Positions 34,198 to 42,788 of a stretch of 52,248 bases of DNA are shown here, piece after piece. The position numbers and the translations under genes were made by a program. How positions within the stretch are numbered: position 1 is the stretch's first letter; each line of letters opens with the position of its first letter. Location of the stretch: NCBI RefSeq assembly GCF_001612845.1, contig NZ_BDBF01000056.1, positions 1 to 52,248 of the forward strand. The letters run 5' to 3'. The notes under the pieces are model-generated. The model was not told the DNA's origin, made no database searches, and saw only the letters and a program-made list of their open reading frames with translations. Source of the stretch: Nocardia elegans NBRC 108235. Lineage in GTDB: Bacteria; Actinomycetota; Actinomycetes; Mycobacteriales; Mycobacteriaceae.

Positions 34198-34586
34198 GGC
34201 GTACCGCCGTACTGCACCGGTTCGTTGGACACCGCGACGACCCCGTCGACGACGCGCACGCCGTAGACGGGCAGTGCGACCGAGTCGTCCTCGAGGCAAT
34301 GGCCGTCCAGCAGGGAGAACGCCTGCTTCAGCAGCGGCGACGCGACGACCGGCACACCGGCGCGGTCACCGACGATGCCGCGCGACATGACTGCCGCCCG
34401 CCCGAACGGATCGATATTGCCGACGGCATACAGCGTGCCGTCGGGCAGCAGGAAGAGCGCGGCCTGCCGTCCGCCTCTCAGTAGCACCGCCACGCCGCGG
34501 CCGGGGATCAGATAATCGAGCCGGCAGGCCGAGGTCCAGCCGGTGGTGGTTGCCGGTGCGAAGCCCGGTGTGTCGATAACGGTCAT
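34194..34586 (-). CDS. nirD: Nitrite reductase small subunit NirD
   Basis: 130-aa Rieske-fold subunit of the NADH-dependent assimilatory nitrite reductase. It contains the GTLYAVGNIDPFGRAAVMSRGIVGDRAGVPVVASPL stretch (interrupted here by no Cys-x-His pairs) and DGHCLEDDSVALPVYGVRV. As usual for NirD, the two Rieske Cys-His ligand pairs are absent, so no iron-sulfur cluster is expected. It follows nirB after 65 bp and overlaps nnaR by 4 bases. Ribosome site GGAGGAG lies about 8 nt upstream. Confidence 0.92.
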   Translation of the reverse strand: MTVIDTPGFAPATTTGWTSACRLDYLIPGRGVAVLLRGGRQAALFLLPDGTLYAVGNIDPFGRAAVMSRGIVGDRAGVPVVASPLLKQAFSLLDGHCLEDDSVALPVYGVRVVDGVVAVSNEPVQYGGTP

Positions 34587-34651
34587 CGGTAATCTCCTCC
34601 GAACGCCTTACCTAATAGGTACCGGTGTCCTGTTTCCGCACGATTACGTGG

Positions 34652-37279
34652 CTATTTCCCGGGCGTGGCAGTTGCGGCCGGCATGGCGGGAAGTTCGGGC
34701 ATACCGTGTCCATCGCGGCCCGCCCGGTGCCCTCCGTGGTTACGCGGGCTGCCGCCTCCGGGCACGTCGGGCAGGCCGAGCAGAACCGGCGTCTTGCGCT
34801 CCCCGCTCTCGTCGAAGGCGATTGTCGGATCGGCCTCCTCGGGCGCGTTGACGAAGGTGACGAAGCGCGAGAGCTTCGCGGGATCCTCCAGTACCGCGGC
34901 CCATTCGTCCTTGTAGCCGGCCACGTGGCGGGCCATGCTCTCCTCCAGTTCGGCGGCGATGCCGAGGGAGTCCTCGCACACGACCTGCTTCACGTGTTCG
35001 ATGCCGCCCTCGAGTGACTCCTGCCACGGCGCGGTGCGCTGCAGCCGGTCGGCGGTGCGGATGTAGAACATCAGATAGCGGTCGATGTAGCGGATCAACG
35101 TCTCGTCGTCGAGGTCGCCGGCCAGCAGCACCGCGTGCTTGGGAGTCAGGCCGCCGTTGCCGCCGACATAGAGGTTCCAGCCGTTCTCGGTGGCGATGAC
35201 GCCGACATCCTTACCGCGCGCCTCGGCGCATTCGCGGGCACAGCCCGAGACCGCCAGCTTCAGCTTGTGCGGCGAGCGCAGCCCGCGGTAGCGCTTCTCC
35301 AGCAGCACCGCCATGCCGACCGAATCCTGCTGGCCGTAGCGGCACCAGGTGGAACCCACGCAGCTCTTCACAGTGCGCAACGATTTGCCGTAGGCGTGGC
35401 CGGATTCCATCCCCTTGTCGACCAGTCGCTGCCAGATCTGCGGCAACTGCTCGACCCGCGCGCCGAACAGGTCGATGCGCTGACCGCCGGTGACCTTGAC
35501 GTAGAGGCCGAAATCCTTGGCGATCTGCCCGATTTCGATCAGCTGCTCGGGCGTCACCTCACCGCCGGGCATCCGCGGCACCACCGAATAGGTGCCGTTC
35601 TTCTGCAGGTTGGCCAGGAAGTGGTCGTTGGTGTCCTGCAGCGCGGACTGTTCGCCGTCGAGGATGTGGTCGCTCGAGGTGGAGGCCAGGATGGAGGCGA
35701 CGGTCGGCTTGCAGATATCGCAGCCGATTCCGGTGCCGTGCTTGGCGATCAGTTCCGAGAAGGTGCGGATGCCGGTCACCTGCACGATCTGGAACAGTTC
35801 GGACCGTGACGGGGTGAAGTGCTCGCACAGCGCCTTCGACATCTCCACGCCGGACTGCTCGAGCAACTTCTTGATCATGGGAACGCAACCGCCGCAGGAG
35901 GTTCCGGCGGAGGTGCAGCTCTTGACGCCGGCGATATCGCAGGCGCCTTCGTGAATAGCTCCGACGATGGCCCCTTTGGACACGTTGTTGCAGGAGCAGA
36001 TCTGCGCCTCGTCGGGCAGTGCGTCCGCGCCCAGTTCGGCGCCCGCGGGCGAGATGAGCGCGGCCGGTTCGGCGGGCAGTTCGCTGCCGACCAGCGGGCG
36101 CAGCGCCGCGTACTGCGAGGCGTCGCCGACCAGGATGCCGCCCAGCAGCGTCTTGGCGTCGTCGGAGATCACCAGCTTGGCGTAGGTGCCCTTGGCTGCG
36201 TCGTGCAGCACCACCGACAGCGCGCCCTCGGTAGTGGCGTGGGCGTCACCGAAGCTGGCCACGTCCACACCGAGCAGCTTCAGCTTGGTCGACAGATCGG
36301 CGCCCGGGAATTCGCCCGCGCCGCCGAGCAGCCGGTCAGCGACGATCTCGGCGGTGGTGTAACCGGGAGCGACCAGGCCGTAGCAGGTGCCCTCCACGGC
36401 CGCGACCTCGCCGACGGCGTAGATGTTGGGGTCGGAGGTGAGCATGCCGAGGTCGGTGAGCGCACCACCGCGCGGCCCGATCTCGAGTCCGGCATCGCGG
36501 GCGATCTGATCGCGCGGGCGCACACCGGCGGAGAACACCACCAGCGAGGCGTCGATCACCGAGTCGTCGGACAGCGAAACCCGCAGGCCCGCGCCGTCTT
36601 CGGCGGGTTCGATGGCCGAGGTGCCGACCCCCGTGTGCACGTGCAGGCCCAGATCGGTGACCAGCTTCTCGAGGATCGCGCCGCCACCCTCGTCGACCTG
36701 CACCGGCATCAGCCGCGGCGCGAACTCGACGACGTGCGGCGTCATTCCCATGAGCCGCAGGGCATTCGCCGCCTCCAGACCGAGGAGGCCACCGCCGACG
36801 ACGACACCGACCGCACCGGGGCCCGCGTTCTGCGCCGCGGCGCGGATGCCGTCGAGGTCCTCGAGGGTGCGGTAGACGAAACATTCGGGGCGGTCGTGGC
36901 CCGGTACCGGCGGCACGAAGGCATACGATCCGGTCGCGAGAACCAGTGCGTCGTAACCGATCACGTCACCGGAGGAGGTGGTCACCTTGCGGGCGGCGCG
37001 GTCGATCTCGTCGGCGCGCACGCCGAGACGCAGATCCACCAGCACGTCGCCGGCGTATTCGTTGCCGGGCAGGGCGAGCGCGCTCTTCTCCCAGGCGCCG
37101 ACGTAGGACGACAGGCCGACGCGATCGTAGGCGGCCTGCGACTCCTCGCTCAGCACCACGATCTGCCAGCGCCCGGCCTCGTCGCGGGAGCGCAGCGCCT
37201 CCACGAACCGGTGCCCGACCATGCCGTGGCCGACGACCACCACGGTCTTGCGCTGCGTGGGTTCGACTGTCGTGTTCAT
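34652..37279 (-). CDS. nirB: Nitrite reductase large subunit NirB (NADH, siroheme)
   Basis: 875-aa cytoplasmic enzyme reducing nitrite to ammonium with NADH. Domains in order: FAD/NAD-binding pyridine-nucleotide oxidoreductase (VVVGHGMVGHRFVEAL at 13-28, a second GGGLLGLEAANAL); BFD-like [2Fe-2S] domain (ICSCNNVSKGAIVGAI ... SCTSAGTSCGGC, about 425-465); nitrite/sulfite reductase ferredoxin-like half-domain; and siroheme/[4Fe-4S] domain (Cys640 in SCVGSTWCRYG, then SGCARECAEARGKDVG). Length is normal for the family. It is preceded by narK (26-bp gap) and followed by nirD, nnaR and cbiX in one operon. Confidence 0.96.
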   Translation of the reverse strand: MNTTVEPTQRKTVVVVGHGMVGHRFVEALRSRDEAGRWQIVVLSEESQAAYDRVGLSSYVGAWEKSALALPGNEYAGDVLVDLRLGVRADEIDRAARKVTTSSGDVIGYDALVLATGSYAFVPPVPGHDRPECFVYRTLEDLDGIRAAAQNAGPGAVGVVVGGGLLGLEAANALRLMGMTPHVVEFAPRLMPVQVDEGGGAILEKLVTDLGLHVHTGVGTSAIEPAEDGAGLRVSLSDDSVIDASLVVFSAGVRPRDQIARDAGLEIGPRGGALTDLGMLTSDPNIYAVGEVAAVEGTCYGLVAPGYTTAEIVADRLLGGAGEFPGADLSTKLKLLGVDVASFGDAHATTEGALSVVLHDAAKGTYAKLVISDDAKTLLGGILVGDASQYAALRPLVGSELPAEPAALISPAGAELGADALPDEAQICSCNNVSKGAIVGAIHEGACDIAGVKSCTSAGTSCGGCVPMIKKLLEQSGVEMSKALCEHFTPSRSELFQIVQVTGIRTFSELIAKHGTGIGCDICKPTVASILASTSSDHILDGEQSALQDTNDHFLANLQKNGTYSVVPRMPGGEVTPEQLIEIGQIAKDFGLYVKVTGGQRIDLFGARVEQLPQIWQRLVDKGMESGHAYGKSLRTVKSCVGSTWCRYGQQDSVGMAVLLEKRYRGLRSPHKLKLAVSGCARECAEARGKDVGVIATENGWNLYVGGNGGLTPKHAVLLAGDLDDETLIRYIDRYLMFYIRTADRLQRTAPWQESLEGGIEHVKQVVCEDSLGIAAELEESMARHVAGYKDEWAAVLEDPAKLSRFVTFVNAPEEADPTIAFDESGERKTPVLLGLPDVPGGGSPRNHGGHRAGRDGHGMPELPAMPAATATPGK

Positions 37280-37305
37280 GACTGTCCTCCGATGCTTTCC
37301 GATGG

Positions 37306-38781
37306 TCAGGCGCGAGCCGAGGTGGTGGACTGGGTGGTATCGGTTTCCGGCGACCGTTCGGCCTCGAGCACCAGGGCCTCCGCCTCGGCGACGACACCGG
37401 AACCGCTTCGCGGCGAACGCATTCCGGGCCGACGCAGGAAGACCGACCAGACGACGGTCGCGCAGACGACGTAGAAGCCCAGGAACACCCAGAACGCGGT
37501 GGTGGCGGAATTGGTGGAGGCGTAGGAGGAGCGCAGCACCAGGTTGATGGCCACCCCACCCAGGGCGCCGATCGCGCCGACGAAGCCGATCAGCGCGCCC
37601 GAGGTGTTGCGCGACCAGGCGGCCTGCTCCGCGGGGCTCACCGGGAGGCTCTTGGACTTCGCGTCGAACACCGACGGGATGATCTTGGTGACCGACCCGT
37701 TGCCGATTCCCGAGAGCACGAACAGGGCGATGAATCCGCAGACCAGGGCGACCATGGTCGCCCCCGAGGCCACGCCGCCGTTGTGGTCGGCGGCCACACT
37801 GGACACCGCGACCACGACCGCCGCGACCATCATTCCGGCGAACCCGGCCAGCGTGACGCGGCTGCCGCCGAAGCGGTCGGCCATCTTGCCGCCGTAGGGG
37901 CGGGCCAGCGAACCCAGCAGCGGGCCGATGAAGGCGATCTGCGCGGCGTGCAGACTCGCCTGGGCGGCCGAATCACCCCCGGCCTTGAAGCCGATCTGCA
38001 GAATCTGGCCGAAGGCGAAGCTGAAGCCGATGAACGAGCCGAAGGTCCCGATGTACAGGAAGGCGATCGCCCAGGACTGCGGAACCTTCAGCGACTCCAG
38101 CATGTAGCCCAGGTCGGCCTTCTGATTGCGCAGATTGTCCATATAGAGCGCGGCGCCGAGTCCGGCGATCGCGATGAACGCCAGGTACACCAGGCAGACG
38201 ACCGACGCGTACGAATTGCCGAGCGTGGCGATCACCAGCAGGCCGATCAACTGGATCACCGGGACGCCGATATTGCCGCCACCGGCGTTCATGCCCAGCG
38301 CCCAGCCCTTGAGCCGCTGCGGGTAGAAGGCGTTGATATTGGTCATCGAGGAGGCGAAGTTGCCACCGCCCAGGCCGGCGAACGCCGCCACCACCATGAA
38401 CGTGGTGTAGGACGTGCCCGGCTGGTTGATGAAGTACAGCGTCAGCAGCGTCGGGACCAGCAGCATCAGCGCGCTGAAGATCGTCCAGTTGCGGCCACCG
38501 AAGCGCGCGGTGGCGACGGTGTAGGGAATGCGCAGAATGCCGCCGACCAGCGTCGGCATGGCGACGAGGAAGAACTTTCCGGCGGCGTCGATGCCGAACT
38601 TGTCCGTCGGCATGAACAGCACCATCACCGACCAGATCGACCACACCGAGAATCCGACATGTTCGGCGACGACCGACCAGATCAGATTGCGACGGGCGAT
38701 GTTCTTGCCGCCGGCCTCCCAGGCCGCGACATCCTCGGCATCCCACTGCTCGATGTCGTGGTTACGCGTCAGCGTGCTCAA
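37306..38781 (-). CDS. narK: NarK-type nitrate/nitrite MFS transporter
   Basis: 491-aa twelve-helix major facilitator of the nitrate/nitrite porter family. The two nitrate signature motifs are present: GLGGGNFASSMTNINAFYP (helix 5) and GIGNGSVTKIIPSVF (helix 11), together with RIPYTVATARFGGRNW between helices 2 and 3. The start is TTG at 38781 (reading STLTRNHDIEQWDAE next): AGGAGG lies 5 nt upstream, and no ATG/GTG lies closer. First gene of the narK-nirBD-nnaR-cbiX operon, with a GlnR-type box upstream. Nitrate uptake or nitrate/nitrite exchange is expected. Confidence 0.93.
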   Translation of the reverse strand: MSTLTRNHDIEQWDAEDVAAWEAGGKNIARRNLIWSVVAEHVGFSVWSIWSVMVLFMPTDKFGIDAAGKFFLVAMPTLVGGILRIPYTVATARFGGRNWTIFSALMLLVPTLLTLYFINQPGTSYTTFMVVAAFAGLGGGNFASSMTNINAFYPQRLKGWALGMNAGGGNIGVPVIQLIGLLVIATLGNSYASVVCLVYLAFIAIAGLGAALYMDNLRNQKADLGYMLESLKVPQSWAIAFLYIGTFGSFIGFSFAFGQILQIGFKAGGDSAAQASLHAAQIAFIGPLLGSLARPYGGKMADRFGGSRVTLAGFAGMMVAAVVVAVSSVAADHNGGVASGATMVALVCGFIALFVLSGIGNGSVTKIIPSVFDAKSKSLPVSPAEQAAWSRNTSGALIGFVGAIGALGGVAINLVLRSSYASTNSATTAFWVFLGFYVVCATVVWSVFLRRPGMRSPRSGSGVVAEAEALVLEAERSPETDTTQSTTSARA

Positions 38782-39099
38782 CAGGGCCTCCTGAAATCCG
38801 GTTGGCCCCAAGGTAGGAAACGGGTATTGCCGCGATGCTGCGCCACATGACGCGCAAATCAACGGTTGCTCACGCATTCGGCGATTTCCCGGTGAGAACC
38901 GGGGCATTGTTTCGCCCATATGACACAACGGTTTCCGTGCGTCACAAAGTACCGACGCTCACACACGGACTCGGTGAGGTCGATGCCGGCGAGTGGCCCG
39001 GGCCACAATAGTCGGGCGTCGGCTCACATCATGGACACAAGCTCACCGCGGCGCAACCCGAGCGGTGAAATTGCCGAAAGGTCGCGGCCCCGACGCCGA
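38782..39099. other. Regulatory intergenic region upstream of narK
   Basis: 318 bases with no supported gene. It contains the GlnR-type box at 38909-38945 and the ribosome site for narK. The -35/-10 elements between box and gene are not obvious. The far end next to the CynX-like MFS stop holds no strong terminator hairpin. Confidence 0.55.
38909..38945 (-). promoter_or_regulatory. GlnR-type nitrogen-control box upstream of narK-nirBD
   Basis: On the minus strand the order is GTGAC, 5 nt, GAAAC, 6 nt, GTCAT, 6 nt, GAAAC. The actinobacterial GlnR consensus is two a-site/b-site pairs, GTnAC-n6-GAAAC-n6-GTnAC-n6-GAAAC. Here all four half-sites are recognisable, with one base missing in the first spacer and one mismatch in the second a-site. 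It is about 128 bp before the narK start, a usual distance for activation. Confidence 0.75.
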
Positions 39100-40347
39100 T
39101 CAGTGCCAGGTGTCCTCGAGCATGCGCGGCTTGCACGCCTGCCAGGCGCCGGCCACGAGCACCAGGACGGCAACCGCCAGCAGCGCGAAGGGCGCGCCCC
39201 ATCCGCCGACCGCACTGTGCAGCACACCGAACAGCAGCGGACCCACACACGCGACGGTGTAGCCGATGCCCTGGGTGAATCCGGACAGCGCCGCCGAACC
39301 GGCCTGGGTGCGGGTCCGCAGATTGATCAGCGTGAGCGCCATCGGGAAGGTGCTCGGTCCCATGCCCAGCAGCAGCACCCAGAGCCAGGGCGCGCCCATC
39401 GGGGCGACGAGCAGTCCGGCGAAGGCGGCGAAAAACGCGATGGCGCAGACGATCACGACCGGAAACGGATTGCGGATACGGGCGGTGAAGGAGGGCGCGG
39501 TCAGCGCGGCCGCCAAACCGATGAAGGAGAAGAAGGCGACCATCGTGCCGCCGTAGGCCGCGTCGGCGCCCGCATCGGCGAGAATCTTGGGCAGCCAGGT
39601 GAACATGGAATAGGTGATCAACGAGGTCATACCGAACATCGCGGCCATCCCCCACGCCAGCGGCGAACGCCGGATGTTCCCGGCGCGCGCGGGCTGTTCG
39701 CCCGGCACCTCGGCGAGCGCGGTGGTGTCCACGCGATCGCGGCCGCGCCGCTCGCGCAGCACACCCAGCCACGGCACCGCGGCCGCGAAACCGAGTAGCG
39801 CCCACAACCCGAGCGAGACCCGCCAGCCGGCCGCGTCCGCGACCGGGACCGCGATCAGCGCCGGCACCACGGTGCCGATCTGCACCATCGTGATGTACAC
39901 CGAGCTCAGCACCGCCAGCCGATCGGCGAAATAGCGCTTGACCAGCGGCGGAATCACGACATTGCCGATGCCCATACCGGCCAGCGCCAGCGCGGACAGA
40001 CTCAGCAACTCCCAGGTGTCGGGCACCAGCGCCCGGGTGAGCTGCCCGGCCCCGGCCATGCACATGGCGACCAGCGCGGTGCGTTCCAGACCCAGCCGGC
40101 GCACGAAGATCGGGGTGATCAATCCGGCCAGCGCGAACATGGCGGTCGGGATCATGCCGAAGACACCGACGATGGCCGTGGAATAGCCGATATCGGCGCC
40201 GATCCGCTCGGCGAGCGGGGTGAAGGCGGTGACCGCCACACGCAGCGTGAGCGCCGAGACGACGATCGCGACCAGGACGAGAATCCGGCCCTCGGCCAGG
40301 CCGCGGCGCCGGATGTCGGTAGTCGACTGCAGATTGGTGACGGTCAC
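39100..40347 (-). CDS. CynX/NimT-family MFS transporter
   Basis: 415-aa major facilitator with about twelve helices, resembling the cyanate/nitroimidazole (CynX/NimT) group: LRVAVTAFTPLAERIGADIGYS, GMIPTAMFALAGLITPIFVRRLG, GMGIGNVVIPPLVKRYFADR, GMGPSTFPMALTLINLRTRT and a late GFTQGIGYTVACVGPLLFG. CynX members have been linked to cyanate or 2-nitroimidazole efflux; the substrate here is unknown. GTG at 40347 is selected because TATGAT (40354-40359 on the minus strand) ends 6 nt before it, giving a leaderless start. Divergent from a GntR/FCD gene with a palindrome over the -10, so probably controlled by it. Confidence 0.82.
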   Translation of the reverse strand: MTVTNLQSTTDIRRRGLAEGRILVLVAIVVSALTLRVAVTAFTPLAERIGADIGYSTAIVGVFGMIPTAMFALAGLITPIFVRRLGLERTALVAMCMAGAGQLTRALVPDTWELLSLSALALAGMGIGNVVIPPLVKRYFADRLAVLSSVYITMVQIGTVVPALIAVPVADAAGWRVSLGLWALLGFAAAVPWLGVLRERRGRDRVDTTALAEVPGEQPARAGNIRRSPLAWGMAAMFGMTSLITYSMFTWLPKILADAGADAAYGGTMVAFFSFIGLAAALTAPSFTARIRNPFPVVIVCAIAFFAAFAGLLVAPMGAPWLWVLLLGMGPSTFPMALTLINLRTRTQAGSAALSGFTQGIGYTVACVGPLLFGVLHSAVGGWGAPFALLAVAVLVLVAGAWQACKPRMLEDTWH

Positions 40348-40352
40348 CGAGA

Positions 40353-40384
40353 AATCATAGGATGATTGGATGAAAGCGAGCAAC
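40353..40384 (-). promoter_or_regulatory. Promoter of the CynX-like MFS gene with overlapping palindrome
   Basis: Minus strand: TTGCTC, 18 nt, TATGAT (40354-40359), then 6 nt to the GTG at 40347. The palindrome AATCAT-AGG-ATGATT occupies 40353-40367 and covers the -10 box. It is a candidate operator for the divergent GntR/FCD regulator. The sequence does not match the classic FadR-type TGGT-N3-ACCA core. Confidence 0.55.
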
Positions 40385-40406
40385 AAATGTGAGGAGGGGT
40401 ACTCTG

Positions 40407-41081
40407 TTGGCCGTGCAACCAGTCCGGCGCACCAGCCTCATCGCTCAGGTCACCGAACAGCTGCGCGCTGAAATCCGTTCGGGGCGTTGGCCGATCGGCT
40501 CTCGCATCCCGACCGAGCCGGAACTCACCGAATTGACCGGCACCGGCCGCAATACCGTGCGCGAAGCGGTGCAGGCGCTCGTGCACGCCGGCATGCTCGA
40601 ACGCAGGCAGGGTTCGGGCACCTACGTCATCGCCGCGTCCGATCTGGGCGGCACCCTCACCAAATACTTCGCCGACGCCGTGGAACGCGACGTCCTGGAA
40701 CTGCGTCAGGCCCTCGACGTACAGGCTGCCCGGCTGGCCGCACAGCGCCGCGACGACAACGACGTGCAGACCCTGCTGCGCTTGCTCGACCGGCGCAGCC
40801 AGGTCTGGGATACCGACAGCACCGCGGCGGTCGACGCGGACGTGGCCCTGCACCGCGCCATCGTCGCGGCCAGCCACAACACCGTCTACCTCGAGTTCTA
40901 CGATTCGCTGCTGCCGGTGATCGAGGACGTGATCCGTTCCCGCACAACCAAATACGGCAACCAGTATCACGACGAACACGCCGAGCTGGTCCACGCCGTG
41001 ATCGACGGCGACTCCGATCGGGCCGCTCGCGCCGCCAACTGCTTCCTCGGCTCGCTCATCGCCGAATACCCCGAACGGTGA
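40407..41081 (+). CDS. GntR-family regulator, FCD (FadR) subfamily
   Basis: 224 aa. N-terminal winged helix-turn-helix: VTEQLRAEIRSGRWPIGSRIPTE, LTGTGRNTVREAVQALVHAGMLE and RRQGSGTYV. The C-terminal FCD domain carries the Asp/His metal-ligand pattern: ELRQALDVQAARLAA, DADVALHRAIVAASHN, HAELVHAVIDGD. Such regulators usually sense a small carboxylate. TTG at 40407 is preferred: AGGAGGGG (40392-40399) lies 7 nt upstream. GTG at 40413 and GTG at 40389 are alternatives. Divergent from the CynX-like transporter, the probable target. Confidence 0.85.
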   Translation: MAVQPVRRTSLIAQVTEQLRAEIRSGRWPIGSRIPTEPELTELTGTGRNTVREAVQALVHAGMLERRQGSGTYVIAASDLGGTLTKYFADAVERDVLELRQALDVQAARLAAQRRDDNDVQTLLRLLDRRSQVWDTDSTAAVDADVALHRAIVAASHNTVYLEFYDSLLPVIEDVIRSRTTKYGNQYHDEHAELVHAVIDGDSDRAARAANCFLGSLIAEYPER

Positions 41082-41152
41082 CGGATTCCGCGGCAGGTAA
41101 ACGATTCGTCACCATGGTGCCGGTCGCGGGGTGAGCGAGTGTTGCTGCGAAC

Positions 41153-41178
41153 GTCACGGAGCGTGAATCGGACGTAAT
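41153..41178 (+). promoter_or_regulatory. Weak GlnR-like half-site array before the second narK paralogue
   Basis: GTCAC, 6 nt, TGAAT, 5 nt, GTAAT lies about 90-115 bp upstream of the transporter gene at 41270. Only the first half-site is good and there is no GAAAC, so this is a low-confidence echo of the box found before narK. No other regulatory element was recognised in 41082-41269. Confidence 0.2.
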
Positions 41179-41269
41179 TTCGCCTTCCTACCGTGGATGC
41201 GACCGCCGGACCCGCACCTCAGGGTCCCCGAGATGAGGGCGGTCACACCCCTTCGAGAGGAACGCGCCG

Positions 41270-42736
41270 ATGACTACCACCGACGCCGCGATATCGGCCA
41301 CCGCCGCTCCCGACTTCCACTATCAGGCCCGCGGCCGCTGGCTCGATCACTGGGAGCCCGACAACGAAACCTTCTGGGAGAACGGCGGAAAACGCACCGC
41401 CCGTAAGAATCTCGCCTTCTCGGTCTTCTCCGAGAATCTCGGATTCAGCATCTGGGTGCTGTGGGCCAGCGTGGTCACCGCCATGGGTTCGGCGGGCTTT
41501 CATTATCTGAGCGGCCCCGACGCCGTCGCCAATTCGCTACTGCTCACCTCCACCCCCACACTCGTCGGCGCCGCGTTGCGCGTGCCCTACACCTTCGCCA
41601 TCCCGAAATTCGGTGGCCGCGCGTTCACCGTGTTCAGCGCGGGGATGTTGCTGCTGCCGACGCTGGGCCTGGTCTATTTCGTCAATCAGCCCGGCACGCC
41701 GTTCTGGGTGTTCATGGTGCTGGCCGCGCTCGCGGGCGTGGGTGGCGGCAATTTCTCCTCGTCGATGGCGAATATCAATTTCTTCTATCCCGAGGGGAAG
41801 AAGGGCGCCGCGCTCGGAATCAACGCCGCGGGCGGCAATATGGGCGTCGCGCAGACCCAGCTGCTGGTGCCGCTGATCATCACCCTCGGCACCCATCTCA
41901 CGGCCAAGGATCCGGCCGGTTACCGGTTCGGCATCACCCTCGCGGTGCTGGTGTGGATTCCGTTCGTCCTCGTCGCCATGTTCGGCGCGCTGCGGTACAT
42001 GGATTCGATCACCGGCGCGAAATCCGACGGCAGCTCCTATCGGCTGGCCCTGACCAATCGGCACACCTGGATCATGGCGGTGCTCTACATCGGCACCTTC
42101 GGATCGTTCATCGGCTTCTCGTTCGCCTTCCCCACCCTGCTCAAATCCACCTTCCCCGACCTGGCGAAGATCGGCTGGATGTCCACGATCGGCAATCTCG
42201 CCTTCCTCGGCGCGTTCGTCGGATCGCTGAGCCGGCCCTTCGGCGGCTGGATCGCGGACCGGTTCACCGGCGCCCGGATCACGGTCTACGTCTTCGCCGG
42301 TATGGCCGGCGCCACCGCGCTGATCGTGGCCGCGCTCTCGGTGAAGAACTTCCCGCTGTATCTGATCTCGTTCCTGCTGCTGTTCGTGCTGTCGGGCATC
42401 GGCAACGGCTCCACCTACCGCATGATCCCCTCGATCTTCGGCGCCGAGGCCAAGCGCCGCGCCGCCGAACACGGCCAGGACCCGGCGACCGCCCTGGCCG
42501 CGGCCAAGCGGCAGGCGGGTGCGGCGATCGGTGTGGTCGGCGCGGTGGGCGCGGCCGGCGGGTGGGTGCTGCAGCAGGCGCTGCGGGAATCCAACATCCA
42601 CTTCGGCGGGATGGCACCGGCCTTCTGGGCCTACGCCGTCGCCTTCCTGATGATGGGCGGGCTCACCTGGTGGTTCTATCTGCGCTCGTCGTTCGCCGTC
42701 GGGCGGGTGCCGTCACTGGCCCACGCGGGCATCTAA
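41270..42736 (+). CDS. Second NarK-type nitrate/nitrite MFS transporter
   Basis: 488-aa twelve-helix nitrate/nitrite porter with both signature motifs: GVGGGNFSSSMANINFFYP and GIGNGSTYRMIPSIF. The N-terminal cytoplasmic segment of ~45 residues ends in WENGGKRTARKNLAFSVFSENLGFS, matching the same region of the other narK but clearly diverged, so this is an old paralogue. AGAGGA 9 nt upstream supports the ATG. Monocistronic by context: a GntR gene ends 188 bp upstream and a hairpin follows its stop. It may differ from the operon-linked NarK in direction (uptake versus nitrite export) or affinity. Confidence 0.92.
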   Translation: MTTTDAAISATAAPDFHYQARGRWLDHWEPDNETFWENGGKRTARKNLAFSVFSENLGFSIWVLWASVVTAMGSAGFHYLSGPDAVANSLLLTSTPTLVGAALRVPYTFAIPKFGGRAFTVFSAGMLLLPTLGLVYFVNQPGTPFWVFMVLAALAGVGGGNFSSSMANINFFYPEGKKGAALGINAAGGNMGVAQTQLLVPLIITLGTHLTAKDPAGYRFGITLAVLVWIPFVLVAMFGALRYMDSITGAKSDGSSYRLALTNRHTWIMAVLYIGTFGSFIGFSFAFPTLLKSTFPDLAKIGWMSTIGNLAFLGAFVGSLSRPFGGWIADRFTGARITVYVFAGMAGATALIVAALSVKNFPLYLISFLLLFVLSGIGNGSTYRMIPSIFGAEAKRRAAEHGQDPATALAAAKRQAGAAIGVVGAVGAAGGWVLQQALRESNIHFGGMAPAFWAYAVAFLMMGGLTWWFYLRSSFAVGRVPSLAHAGI

Positions 42737-42752
42737 GACCCTCGCACAGACT

Positions 42753-42788
42753 GCGGGCTCGCCGGTCGCATCCGATCGGCGGGCCCGC
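42753..42788. terminator. Hairpin between the convergent second narK and the TIGR02569 gene
   Basis: GCGGGC-T-CGCCG (42753-42764) pairs with CGGCG-G-GCCCGC (42777-42788): 12 bp with one position that is a G-U wobble on the plus-strand RNA, and a 12-nt loop. It begins 17 nt after the transporter stop. No U-tract follows, so it is a candidate actinobacterial-style terminator for either direction. Confidence 0.5.
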
